A stretch of 64,000 nt of DNA. Source: Actinomyces faecalis (GTDB lineage: Bacteria; Actinomycetota; Actinomycetes; Actinomycetales; Actinomycetaceae). A program made the translations under genes and the position numbers. The notes under the pieces are model-generated. The model was not told the origin of the DNA. It did not search any database and worked only from the letters and a program-made list of their open reading frames with translations. Of this stretch, positions 23,000-31,658 are shown one piece after another. The stretch covers positions 744,001-808,000 of the forward strand of contig NZ_CP063418.1 in the NCBI RefSeq assembly GCF_013184985.2, in the 5' to 3' direction. Position 1 is the stretch's first letter; each line of letters begins with the position of its first letter.

Positions 23000-25900
23000 A
23001 TGGCCAAGACGACCACCTGGCGCGAGCCCCGAGCGCGCCGCTCACGGCTGGGGATGATGATACCGGGGCCTGGCGGTCTGCGACGGGGTTGCGCCGTCGT
23101 CGTAGCGGCAGCGGCACTGGCCAGCGGACTAGTGGGAATGACGGCGCTGCCACTGTCTCCGAGCCTTGGGTTCCATGCGCAGGCCCAGGCCGCAGTGACG
23201 AAGATTCCTCCCAACACGGGTGAGGGTTATCCCTTCTACGACTCTGCAGGCACCTACCACTGGCTGGGAGCTAACTCGGACCCGGTTACACCGGGTGTGC
23301 TCAACTGGTGCATCGAGTTCGGGCCGGCCCCGATCAGGACGGCCGCGCAGATGGTGGACGCCCGTGAGCTGACCGAGCAGGTCCAGCGTGCGGACACGGC
23401 GCCCGCGCTGAAGATCGCCCCGGCCCAGATGTACTGGCTCCTGACCAAGTACGAGCCTGTGGACCAGGCGGACTCACGTGCCGCGCTCGCTATCCTCGCC
23501 CACGCCAACTACGACGTCGCCCCCGAGGCTGCCCGCATCATCGCCGAGATCCCGTCCGCCTTCCCCTCTGCCTACGCCCTGGCTGAGGCCTACGCGGCTG
23601 AGGCCAGGGTCTTAACCCCGCGGACCTTCACCACGGGCGAGGCCCAGGGGCAGGAGGCGGGGCGCAGCGGGCAGATCGAAGGTATCGCCTCCACCGCAGC
23701 GGACGGAAGCCTCATCGCCAGCGTCCCGGTGACGGTGACGCTCGTAGGGCCAGCGGTCTTTGACGCCACCGGTACCGCGACCTGGTCAGGGGTGACGCAG
23801 GACTCGCCGGTCTCGCTGGCCTGGACGGCGACGGGCAACGGTGAGGTGAGCTACTCGGCCCGCTTCAGCGTGCCCAAGCAGGTACTGAGGTACTACCCCA
23901 ATGACGGCTCGGCCCAGGACATGATCACGCGAGGGCCGGAGACGAGCACCGAGATGATCGAGATCGAGCAGCCCGGAACCCCTTTCCAGGTGCGCTATGA
24001 CTTCCAGCCGATGGGTACCTCCCAGGTTCACACGGTCGAGGTCAACACCGACGGCGCGATCAGTGACACCCTGACCACGGCGACGGATGAGTCCTATAGC
24101 AACCCCTCCTGGATGGCTGAGGCTGGTCAGCCGGTCCCGGTGGTCTACAGGGCCACGGCCTACTGGTCACGATCCCGGCCGGCTCACAGTGACCAGGTCC
24201 CGCAGGGTGCGCAGAAGGTGGGGGAGACGACGGCGACGGCGACCGGGCCGGGGCAGGACCTGCGTGCCAGCCTTGAGCTGGGCAAGAGGGGGTTTGTCAC
24301 CTGGGTCTGGGAGGTGCGCAAGATCGACCAGGGGCAGTACGAGTCCTATGTGGCTGCGGACTGGCTCGACGGCTACGGCCTGGCCAACGAGACGAGCAGC
24401 GAGAACTTCGACTTTCGTCCCGTGGGTACCTCGCACGTGGAGGAGTGGAAGGTCACTGAGCCGGAGTCCGTCCCCTGCGACACGCTGACCGCATCGGTCG
24501 ACCCGGCCTACCGCGACGGGGAGTGGACCAGGATCGTCTCGCCCGACTCCTTCGACGAGGGTGGCTTCGTCCCGGTGGTCTACACCGCTACTGCCTACCG
24601 GCTGGAGCCGGAGACCCTGCCAGTGACGGCACCGGGCGTTCCTGAACGCGCCAAGGAGCTGGGACGTGTCAAGGTCACGGCGAACGGGCCGGGGGAGAAG
24701 GTCCAGGCCTGTCTCGGACAACCTGTCGGCCCGGGCTTCCTGACCTGGGTGTGGCGGGTGCTGGAGGAGGACCAGGCGGCTCACGGACGCTGGATCGCCT
24801 CGGGCTGGTCGGACTTGTACGGGGTGGCCGAGGAGACCACTTCCGTCGTCTACCGCGCGCAGATCGACTCAACCATCCAGGTCCACGCCACGAAGAGCGG
24901 TGAGTACCTCTCGGACGACCTCTTCGTAGAAGGGTTTCCCTCTAACCACGGGGACTTCGAAGGCGGTATGGGATTCGGGGCGGACGAGAAGGAGATGACG
25001 CAGTCGCTGCTCTTCTTCCCGGAGGGCCTGAAGGTTTCCGAGGCGAACAAGGCCCAGGCTGAGGTCATTGCCAGCCTCCAGGTGCCGGCCCGCAACGGCG
25101 CCTACTTCCACGTCGGCTCTACCTCCTTCAAGGTCAAGAAGGACGGCGGCGGGGCTGATGTCCCCGGCACCTACGTCTTCGTGACGAGCTTCGCCGGAGA
25201 CGACCGCACCGCGGCCTACACCTCCTCGGTCGAGGACGTCAGTGAGCAGTACGTGGTGGCTCCGGAGCCGGTACGGCCCGAGATCGGGACGACGGCGAGC
25301 GACAAGTCTGATGGTGACAAGGTTCTTCCGGCCACCGGCGAGGTGACCATCGCCGACCAGGTGTGTCAGAAGGAGGGCAAGCCCTTGGAGGCTGGCAGAA
25401 CCTACACCCTGACCGCACGTGCGATGGACAGGGCGACGGGAGCGCCGATTTTGGACGAGGCAGGTCAGCCCTATACCGGCACGGCGCAGTTCACTCCGTC
25501 GGACGCCTCTGACTGCGCGGTGGTGGAGGTGACGGTCCCGGCCTGGCTGCTGCACGGCAAGACCGTCGTCATGTTCGAGAACGTGACCCTGGACGGGCGC
25601 ACCGTGGCCGTCCACACGGACATCGAGGACGAGGGTCAGACCGTCACGGGTGCGCCGGTTCCAGGAGTAGGGACCACGCTGACTGACTCGTCCGACGGCG
25701 ACCACGAGGTCTCGCCCGGTCCTGTGGTGCTGGAGGACACGGTGTGTCCCAAGAACACGACTACCTTCGAGCCGGGGCGGACCTACACGGTCCAGGGACG
25801 GCTCATGGACCGGAAGGCTGGGAAGCCGCTGACCGGGAAGGACGGCAAGGAGGTGGTGGCCTCGACGGACTTCACACCGGCCTCGGCCACTGACTGCGCC

Positions 25901-26149
25901 GTCGTCAGCTTCTCCTTCGATACCACAGCCCTGTCCGGGCACGACCTCGTGGCCTTCGAGCGAGTCTACGAGCCTGGTAGCCAGGTGGTCCTGGCCTCCC
26001 ACGAGGATCTCGACGACGCCGCGCAGACGGTACACGTGACCAAGCCGATGCGGCCGCTGGTCCAGACTGGTGCGACCGTGGTGCTCGTGGCTCTGGCTGC
26101 CGCTGGACTCATCGGCTCGGGCACTGTGCTGAGCCGGACCCGGCGCTGA
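23000..26149 (+). CDS. VaFE repeat-containing surface protein with C-terminal anchor
   Basis: 1049 residues. Long signal peptide with hydrophobic core AVVVAAAALASGLVGM and cleavage near AQAQAA (about residue 70). An N-terminal domain with LNWCIEFGPAP may be a thioester-type adhesion domain (inference). Two VaFE repeats follow at about residues 760-885 and 887-1012, each opening GTTxxDxSDGD and closing with DE/DD-x-QTV. The C-terminus is a divergent sorting signal: PLVQTG, a hydrophobic span and RTRR. Start chosen at the ATG after GAAAGGAAGACGGAG; the frame continues upstream without meaning. Probably an adhesin or stalk protein attached by sortase. Confidence 0.88.
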   Translation: MAKTTTWREPRARRSRLGMMIPGPGGLRRGCAVVVAAAALASGLVGMTALPLSPSLGFHAQAQAAVTKIPPNTGEGYPFYDSAGTYHWLGANSDPVTPGVLNWCIEFGPAPIRTAAQMVDARELTEQVQRADTAPALKIAPAQMYWLLTKYEPVDQADSRAALAILAHANYDVAPEAARIIAEIPSAFPSAYALAEAYAAEARVLTPRTFTTGEAQGQEAGRSGQIEGIASTAADGSLIASVPVTVTLVGPAVFDATGTATWSGVTQDSPVSLAWTATGNGEVSYSARFSVPKQVLRYYPNDGSAQDMITRGPETSTEMIEIEQPGTPFQVRYDFQPMGTSQVHTVEVNTDGAISDTLTTATDESYSNPSWMAEAGQPVPVVYRATAYWSRSRPAHSDQVPQGAQKVGETTATATGPGQDLRASLELGKRGFVTWVWEVRKIDQGQYESYVAADWLDGYGLANETSSENFDFRPVGTSHVEEWKVTEPESVPCDTLTASVDPAYRDGEWTRIVSPDSFDEGGFVPVVYTATAYRLEPETLPVTAPGVPERAKELGRVKVTANGPGEKVQACLGQPVGPGFLTWVWRVLEEDQAAHGRWIASGWSDLYGVAEETTSVVYRAQIDSTIQVHATKSGEYLSDDLFVEGFPSNHGDFEGGMGFGADEKEMTQSLLFFPEGLKVSEANKAQAEVIASLQVPARNGAYFHVGSTSFKVKKDGGGADVPGTYVFVTSFAGDDRTAAYTSSVEDVSEQYVVAPEPVRPEIGTTASDKSDGDKVLPATGEVTIADQVCQKEGKPLEAGRTYTLTARAMDRATGAPILDEAGQPYTGTAQFTPSDASDCAVVEVTVPAWLLHGKTVVMFENVTLDGRTVAVHTDIEDEGQTVTGAPVPGVGTTLTDSSDGDHEVSPGPVVLEDTVCPKNTTTFEPGRTYTVQGRLMDRKAGKPLTGKDGKEVVASTDFTPASATDCAVVSFSFDTTALSGHDLVAFERVYEPGSQVVLASHEDLDDAAQTVHVTKPMRPLVQTGATVVLVALAAAGLIGSGTVLSRTRR

Positions 26150-26156
26150 GCCGAGC

Positions 26157-26193
26157 CCCAGGCCTGTGCGCCACTGGTCCGCACAGGCCTGGG
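26157..26193 (+). terminator. Terminator of the VaFE surface protein gene
   Basis: Perfect 14-bp arms CCCAGGCCTGTGCG and CGCACAGGCCTGGG with a 9-nt loop begin 8 nt after the stop codon. Confidence 0.8.
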
Positions 26194-26550
26194 CTGCGGC
26201 CCCGGGCGGACAGCTGGCGCTCTTATGTGTAGCACCGGTCTGCGCGGGTTGGGACTGCAACCCTGGACGGCTGGTTGGTACCCCTCTATGTGGCACCGGT
26301 GCTCACAGGCCTGAGGTTTTCCGTGAAAGCTAGGTATGACTGCCTCTGTCAGTCTGGTGAGGATGCTGTTCCCCTGCGCCCAGCCCCAGTCTCTCCTTGC
26401 CCTGACGCAGTCACTGCCTGTCGGCCCCAGACTGGCGCCTCGCCTGGTCTTGGTGCTTGTGGTCAGCCCCTCGTACCGGGGCAGGGCCTCCTTGGCACCT
26501 CGGCCCCAGTGAGGCACGGCCAGGGCATGTGTACGTACCTGGTACCAGGG
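26194..26550. repeat. Intergenic region with an imperfect ~60-bp direct duplication
   Basis: No gene is supported here. Two tandem stretches of about 60 bp (from about 26191 and 26251) align imperfectly, sharing GGG-CTGC, GGCGG-C-GCTGG, TATGTG-GCACCGGT and the CACAGG/GCGCGG ends. The rest is G/C-rich with many short CCTGG/GTACC motifs. May be a decayed extragenic repeat family. Confidence 0.35.
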
Positions 26551-27612
26551 CTACTGTTTCCCTCCGCCCCGGCGAGTGTGGCCAGGGGTGTGGTTGGCCC
26601 CTCGTACCTGGGCCAGGCCGTTTGCGCACAGCCACAGGGCTGTCAGTGTCCAGGCAGCAACAGCGGGCCACTCGTACGCGAGGAAGCTCCCGAGCGCAGC
26701 CAGGCTGGCCAGCATCCCTATGGCGAGGTGGAGGAATCCGGCTCCGCGCTTGTGAGAGACAAGCGCCTGCCCATCCTCGTGGACCAAGCGCCGTGCCCAC
26801 CCACCTGGGTCGCCAAGCTCCTCCCAAGGATCGGCGGTGCCAACCAGGGCGCGAGTCTCGGCGACCAGCCGCTCGCGCACGGAACGGCCGACCATCTCCG
26901 GCCGTGCCAGGCGCCGGTCAAGCTGGGCGTACCACTGTTCGGGTGTGCCGTGACGGCTGTGGCGGGAGTAGTCCTCCTTGTCCCAGTCCATGTAGTGCCA
27001 TCCCACAACCACGAGGAATGCTCCATAGGGGACACCGAGCCAGCTCGGGCCCTGCCACCATCCCTCGGAGGTGACGGCCCAGATAAAGATTCCGATTCCG
27101 ATGAACGTAGCCGTTGCCCGCCGGGCCGCCAGACCGGGCTGCCCCCGCAAGGCGGTGCGGATGGTGGACCACAGTCCACCAATTATGAGTGCCAGGCTCG
27201 CAAATCCCAGTGCGTGATCCACCCCGAAGTGGGTGTGCTTGTTACCCACGAGGATCTGGAAGGGCCAGATGAGTACAAAGTAGATGCCGATCACGGTCAT
27301 GACAGAGCAGATTTGCGCGACGAGCCCGATTTCCTGGCGTTCCTCGGCGGCGCGCGCCTCCTCATCATCGGTCTCCGCGGCGAGCTGGGCTGCGAGGACA
27401 TCGGGCTGGCCAAAGAGCTCGGAGACATCGGTGGGGCAGGTGCCCTCTGCCTTCTCCTCGGCCCGCAGGGCGATGAGGGCTTCGCGTTGGGCGTCACGCA
27501 GACATACGGTGGTCGCGGTACTGAGGTCGCCGCGCCGGATCAGTTCGATGGCGAGGCGATCGATCCAAGCCTGGTCAGCAGGACTGAGGTCGGCACGGTT
27601 CTTCGCTGTCAT
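26551..27612 (-). CDS. Membrane protein controlled by a PadR regulator
   Basis: 353 residues from the ATG at 27612. The N-terminal ~95 residues are soluble and helical (SPADQAWIDRLAIELIRRGD...), like the short HAAS-type prefix domains encoded next to PadR genes. Then come membrane segments at about residues 100-120 (ICSVMTVIGIYFVLIWPF), 130-150, 165-185 and 190-205, a soluble middle, and two more near residues 290-335 (LHLAIGMLASLAALGSFL). Only 17 nt after the PadR stop, so an operon. Function unknown; such pairs often sense membrane stress or drugs. Confidence 0.65.
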   Translation of the reverse strand: MTAKNRADLSPADQAWIDRLAIELIRRGDLSTATTVCLRDAQREALIALRAEEKAEGTCPTDVSELFGQPDVLAAQLAAETDDEEARAAEERQEIGLVAQICSVMTVIGIYFVLIWPFQILVGNKHTHFGVDHALGFASLALIIGGLWSTIRTALRGQPGLAARRATATFIGIGIFIWAVTSEGWWQGPSWLGVPYGAFLVVVGWHYMDWDKEDYSRHSRHGTPEQWYAQLDRRLARPEMVGRSVRERLVAETRALVGTADPWEELGDPGGWARRLVHEDGQALVSHKRGAGFLHLAIGMLASLAALGSFLAYEWPAVAAWTLTALWLCANGLAQVRGANHTPGHTRRGGGKQ

Positions 27613-27629
27613 GGGCAGACTCCAGGTGT

Positions 27630-28049
27630 TCAGGGAATGGGGTGTCGGGGAGCGTTCCGGCTTAGGGGAGGATCTGGTGCTAGGGCGGCCTTCTGTGGAG
27701 GAAGTAGGAGGGCACCGATCGTGCCGGAGAACTGGGTCCATTGAGTGGCATAGGCCTCCAGCTGGCTGTGGCCGGCCTCGGTGAGGGTGAGCATCTTGCG
27801 TCCTGGACCGCCGTCGCCTGCGACCCAGGTGGCCTTGACCAGGCCGTCCTTCTCCAGTGTGGTGAGAACCGGGTAGAGCGCGCCACCCTTCACGTGCCCC
27901 AGCCCGGCAGCCTCAAGGGCTTGGGTGATGGCGTAGCCGTATGTGCGGCCGCGGGAGATAACGGCGAGGACGGCGGCCGGCAGGAAGCCACGTAGCCATG
28001 CGGGTGGGTAGCCCGTGGTGACATGGGCCCGCGCGATCTTAGGAGACAT
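27630..28049 (-). CDS. PadR-family transcriptional regulator
   Basis: 139 residues. Winged helix with the PadR signature RGRTYGYAITQALEAAGLGH, then GGALYPVLTTLEKDGLVKAT and GRKMLTLTEAG. PadR proteins are dimeric repressors that sense small molecules or envelope stress. First gene of a two-gene operon with a membrane protein. The start codon overlaps the palindrome ATATCTAGATAT, a plausible autoregulatory operator. Confidence 0.88.
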   Translation of the reverse strand: MSPKIARAHVTTGYPPAWLRGFLPAAVLAVISRGRTYGYAITQALEAAGLGHVKGGALYPVLTTLEKDGLVKATWVAGDGGPGRKMLTLTEAGHSQLEAYATQWTQFSGTIGALLLPPQKAALAPDPPLSRNAPRHPIP

Positions 28050-28059
28050 ATCTAGATAT
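28048..28059 (-). promoter_or_regulatory. Palindromic PadR operator candidate
   Basis: ATATCTAGATAT is a perfect 12-bp palindrome overlapping the padR start codon, in an otherwise AT-rich promoter (28048-28090). Binding here would block translation start and transcription of the operon. Confidence 0.5.
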
Positions 28060-28367
28060 TAAAGATAAGTAGTTAGATTGTCTATATAGGGTGTTGTCTG
28101 ACTGGTGAGCATGAGGTGACGGTGACTGCAGGCGCGGGTGAGAGAATCCCGGAATCGCTCAGTGATATATCCTGAACCGTCCATTGCTTCCCGTGGCTGG
28201 CCTTGGAGCATCCTGTGGCTCTGCAGGAGGCTCTCGAATCACCCGTTGCCTCTCATGGCCGGCCACCAGTGTGAGCAAATGGCTAGGGGCTTGGCCTCTA
28301 AGGTGGGTTGGCGCCGGCCTGGTGGGCAGCCTGGTCTCCGTGGCGGCCGCGGTCCTAGACTCCGCTC

Positions 28368-28772
28368 ATGTCAACGCTGACCTATCTCACTGAACCAGAC
28401 TGCGTTCGTCCCGAGCAGGTCTCGGGCTTCTTCGTTGGCTGGCCGACTCCTCCTAGCCCGCAACAGCTCGTGGACGTCATGGACGGCAGCTACCGGAGAG
28501 TGTGGGCACTGGACGGTGAACGAGTGGTCGGTTATGTCAGTGCCATCAGTGACGGTGTCCTCAACGCCTTCATCCCTTGGCTGGAAGTCCATCCGGATTA
28601 CCAGGGGCGGGGGATCGGCGTCGAGCTCATGCGTCGGATACTGGAGCAGCTGGATGGTATGTACGCCGTTGACCTTGCCTGTGACCGCGAGCTGTTGGGC
28701 TACTACGAGCGACTCGGGTTCTTTGCTGGTCATGCCGTCCACCGCCGTGACCCGGGGGTGCTTCAGGGATAG
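28368..28772 (+). CDS. GNAT-family N-acetyltransferase
   Basis: 134 residues. The acetyl-CoA binding motif QGRGIGVELMRRILEQL (Q/RxxGxG/A type) is at about residues 79-96, preceded by the strand LEVHPDY and followed by LLGYYERLGFFAG, all standard for GNAT proteins. The acceptor substrate is unknown. Single gene with no operon partner. Confidence 0.88.
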   Translation: MSTLTYLTEPDCVRPEQVSGFFVGWPTPPSPQQLVDVMDGSYRRVWALDGERVVGYVSAISDGVLNAFIPWLEVHPDYQGRGIGVELMRRILEQLDGMYAVDLACDRELLGYYERLGFFAGHAVHRRDPGVLQG

Positions 28773-29406
28773 CAGGCGATGGTGCCGTGGGAGGACAAGG
28801 GGAACGGTGGCCTCGGAGCGTGGCGCGAAAAACGCGGGGTTCCGCTATTGCTATCGCTCGCCTGATGGACGGGTCTCGCTGTTGTCCTCCCGAGGCACCA
28901 TTCCTGTGCTGTCCTAGGGTGAGCAGTTCACGGTGCGGACGGCGCCAGTACCTCGTCAACCTCTACCGCGCCACAACGCAGTGAGTGCGAGATATGCGTC
29001 TTGACCGTTGACATGGACAACCATGGACGGTTGCACAACTTTTGCTCGCGCCGCCCCGGGGATACTGAGCCATGATCACGCCGGTGCGGCAGGATCACAG
29101 GCTTCCTGATGGTGATGGCAGCCCTCTTCCCGGTTGCCGCCACCCGACTGGACCGGATCGAGAAGTGAGTGTCATGAGTGCGCCCGCGTGGGGTGGTGGG
29201 ATCTGCTCGTGGCAGAGATCCTCAGGCTGCGTCGGTCCCTGATGCGGGTCTTTGTGCTGCTCCTGGCCGCTTGCCGCTGCTGACACTGTCTGCGCTGGAG
29301 GGTGCGACGGTGACAGTGGGCCGGGGGGGGGCATCCTGTGGCCGCCGTCGTGGGGCCATCGCGGCGAGAGGGCTCATATCCGTCCCGTACGGACAGCAGT
29401 TGCTCC
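28773..29406. other. Gene-poor stretch with possible decayed gene tails
   Basis: No intact gene is supported. On the minus strand near 28930-29015 the text LSMSTVKTHISHSL resembles the recognition helix of a LuxR-type regulator without the rest of the domain. On the plus strand near 29091-29167, FLMVMAALFPVAATRLDRIE resembles a membrane protein tail. Both are suggestive only; this may be an eroded two-component/ABC locus. Confidence 0.25.
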
Positions 29407-29811
29407 TCAGTCCTGTGTGCCCAGGTGCTCACTCCGTAGCGCTTGGATCCGGCGCTCTAACTCGGCGCTCTCCAGCGGCATATGCGTGGCAGTCGTGGGG
29501 TCAATGAGCGTGCCCAGTCGGCTGAGCTCAATGAGTAGCGGCACGGTGGCGATCCCTAGTTCGGTGAGGCTGTAGCGCCCCTGCTTGCCGCGAGGCGCCT
29601 CCTGTTTGGTGAGGAAGCCGTGCGCTGTCAGGTCTGCCAGGCGCCGGGAGAGTAGTGGGGCACTGATGCCTTCCTCGCTACCGGTGAGCAGCTCGCGAAA
29701 AGAACGGTGGTTCTTTGCTGTGATGTCCCGCAGGATCAGCAGACTCCACCGGTCGCCCAGAAGCTCGATGCTGCGGTTGATTGGGCAGGAGGATCTCGGT
29801 TGCTCAATCAT
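29407..29811 (-). CDS. HxlR-family transcriptional regulator
   Basis: 134 residues. CPINRSIELLGDRWSLLILR opens the HxlR/MarR-like winged helix, with the conserved Cys at residue 9; LLSRRLADLTAHGFLTKQ and RYSLTELG follow. HxlR proteins often sense electrophiles or quinones through such a Cys. It is divergent from an NADPH:quinone-type oxidoreductase gene 84 bp away, which is its probable target. Confidence 0.88.
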   Translation of the reverse strand: MIEQPRSSCPINRSIELLGDRWSLLILRDITAKNHRSFRELLTGSEEGISAPLLSRRLADLTAHGFLTKQEAPRGKQGRYSLTELGIATVPLLIELSRLGTLIDPTTATHMPLESAELERRIQALRSEHLGTQD

Positions 29812-29895
29812 GGCGCTCCTCGTGGTTGCGTTCTGTTATCACTAAGGCTACGCTTACCCCAAGAAGTTGCAAAATATAACTACGTGGAGGAATGT

Positions 29896-30906
29896 GTGCG
29901 TGCCTATGTCTTGGACCGGTACGGTGCCCCGCTTCGCGCGACGCAGATCGCCCGCCCTGAGCCCAAGGATCACGAGGTCCTCGTGCGGGTGGTGGCCAGT
30001 GGGGTCAACCACCTGGACGAGCGTCTGCGCCTGGGCGAGCTGAAGTCACTCTTCCCGCTGCACCTGCCTAAGGTCATGGGCTCCGAGCTCAGCGGTGAGG
30101 TGATCCAGGTGGGTCGTCAGGTCCATGGCCTTGCGGTGGGGGACAAGGTCTACGGCTTCCCGGGTCCGCAGGCCATGGGAAGCTTCGCCCAGTACGTGAC
30201 GGTTGATGCTGCTGCCCTCGCGCTCGCCCCCTCCTCGGTCCCGCTCGTTGACGTCGCCGGACTGCCGGTTGTAGGCCTGTCAGTGTGGCAGGGTTTGGTG
30301 GGCCTGGGGGGTCTGAGCTCCGGTCAGCGAGTCCTCATCCATGGCGGTGGCGGGGGAGTGGGGTCGATCGCGATCCAAGTCGCCAAGTACCTGGGGGCCT
30401 ATGTCATCACCACAGCCTCGGCCTCCAGCGCCCAGGCCGTCCGTGACCTCGGTGCGGACGAGCACGTTGACTACACCAGCCAGGACTTCACCCATGTTCT
30501 CAGGCATCGCCCGGTTGACCTCGTCCTGGACACCCAGGGCGGCAAGGTACTCGAGCGCTCGCTCCAGGTGGTGCGCAAAGGTGGCATGGTGGTCTCACTG
30601 GCAGGCACACCTGAGCCGACTCTGGCTGACCGCCTAGGCTCGGGGATCATGGTCAAGGCAGCTCTCGGTGCGATGAGCTGGCGGCTGCGCAGGCGTGCGG
30701 CCCGCCTGGGCGTCACCTACCGCTTCCTGTTTATCCGGCCTGATCGTGATGGACTGCGCAGTCTGGCGCGGATGGTGGACGACGGCGTCCTGCGCCCAGT
30801 GGTGGGGCGAGTCCTGCCCGCTGAACAGACCCTCCAGGCTTTGGAGGTACTTATGGCCGGTGGCGTGCACGGCAAGATCATTGTGAGCCACGTTCTGGAG
30901 AGCTGA
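29896..30906 (+). CDS. NADP-dependent oxidoreductase, MDR/quinone-reductase type
   Basis: 336 residues from the GTG at 29896, chosen because GGAGG lies 6 nt upstream and the protein then begins VRAYVLDRYGAP as in the family. GroES-like domain in the first ~120 residues, then a nucleotide-binding domain with RVLIHGGGGGVGSIAIQVAK at about residues 140-160. Zinc-binding cysteines are absent, as in the quinone-oxidoreductase branch of the medium-chain dehydrogenases. Divergent from the HxlR gene, so probably induced by electrophilic or quinone stress. Confidence 0.85.
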   Translation: MRAYVLDRYGAPLRATQIARPEPKDHEVLVRVVASGVNHLDERLRLGELKSLFPLHLPKVMGSELSGEVIQVGRQVHGLAVGDKVYGFPGPQAMGSFAQYVTVDAAALALAPSSVPLVDVAGLPVVGLSVWQGLVGLGGLSSGQRVLIHGGGGGVGSIAIQVAKYLGAYVITTASASSAQAVRDLGADEHVDYTSQDFTHVLRHRPVDLVLDTQGGKVLERSLQVVRKGGMVVSLAGTPEPTLADRLGSGIMVKAALGAMSWRLRRRAARLGVTYRFLFIRPDRDGLRSLARMVDDGVLRPVVGRVLPAEQTLQALEVLMAGGVHGKIIVSHVLES

Positions 30907-30963
30907 GTTCGTCGGTATGGCAGTGCCGGCGTGTGGGACGCGGAGTGACTCGTCGCAGACCCA

Positions 30964-31001
30964 CCGCTGTGGGGCACGGTAGCCGCCGTGCCCCACAGCG
31001 G
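30964..31001. terminator. Bidirectional terminator
   Basis: Perfect 16-bp arms CCGCTGTGGGGCACGG and CCGTGCCCCACAGCGG with a 6-nt loop, between the oxidoreductase (plus) and the Tat-exported protein (minus), which converge here. Confidence 0.8.
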
Positions 31002-31008
31002 AACCAGA

Positions 31009-31653
31009 TCAGTGATTTGTCCCGCCGATGACCTCATCCGACTGGAACTCGGTGTAGGAAGCCAGGCTGCTGTCCGTGACGATGCGGGCGAGGAACTGGA
31101 GATTGGCGAGGTTGTCGCTGCGCCTGCTGCGTTGCCAGGTGAGGTCGATCGTGATCTCCTGCCCGGGATCGAGAGTGCAGGCAGTCTCAAGGCTGGACTG
31201 CGGGGAGGATAAGGTCGGCGAAATCAGTGAGTCCACGCTCTCATTGCGTGAATTGGGTGTCTTCCCGGCAGTGGCAACGAGCGTTGTGGGCTTCTTATTG
31301 AGGATCCCAGAGGAGTCGAGCGTCCACACGGAGAAGACGACCTTAGTCCCGGCAGGCAGGGGCACTGTACCTGTGTTGGCGATAGTCAGCGTGAGTGGGA
31401 CGGACATGGTGGTCGTGGCAGGCATGAAGATGCTCGCATTCTTCTCCTTGGCCACTGGGACTTTGACGGGGGATGACAGCGTCAGGTTCAGGCTCTGCCC
31501 CTCGTAACGACGCAGTGCCGTTGCGCGTGTTGCGCCGCATGAGGGGGAGGACTGAGAGACAGCCAGGGCGGGAGCTGCCGCAGCGATGGCGATCGCAGGA
31601 ACGGCCCAGGAGGTGCCAGCCAGGACGGTGCGACGCGAAAGGGATGAGGTCAT
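31009..31653 (-). CDS. Tat-exported protein of unknown function
   Basis: 214 residues from the ATG at 31653. N-terminus SSLSRRTVLAGTSWAVPAIA is a twin-arginine signal of the kind common in Actinomyces, followed by an Ala-rich stretch and a cleavage site near ALA-VS. The mature part is Ser/Thr-rich and probably beta-sandwich (TMSVPLTLTIANTGTVPLPA resembles CARDB-like repeats). One Cys pair (PSCG, ETACT). It follows the beta-propeller-like gene by 5 nt, so the two form an operon. The ligand is unknown. Confidence 0.7.
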   Translation of the reverse strand: MTSSLSRRTVLAGTSWAVPAIAIAAAAPALAVSQSSPSCGATRATALRRYEGQSLNLTLSSPVKVPVAKEKNASIFMPATTTMSVPLTLTIANTGTVPLPAGTKVVFSVWTLDSSGILNKKPTTLVATAGKTPNSRNESVDSLISPTLSSPQSSLETACTLDPGQEITIDLTWQRSRRSDNLANLQFLARIVTDSSLASYTEFQSDEVIGGTNH

Positions 31654-31658
31654 GGTCC

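Noticed and set aside
22445..23000. Upstream extension of the VaFE protein frame
   Set aside because: The 185 extra codons are antisense to the NUDIX gene and lack any signal; the ATG at 23000 has a ribosome site and begins a signal peptide.
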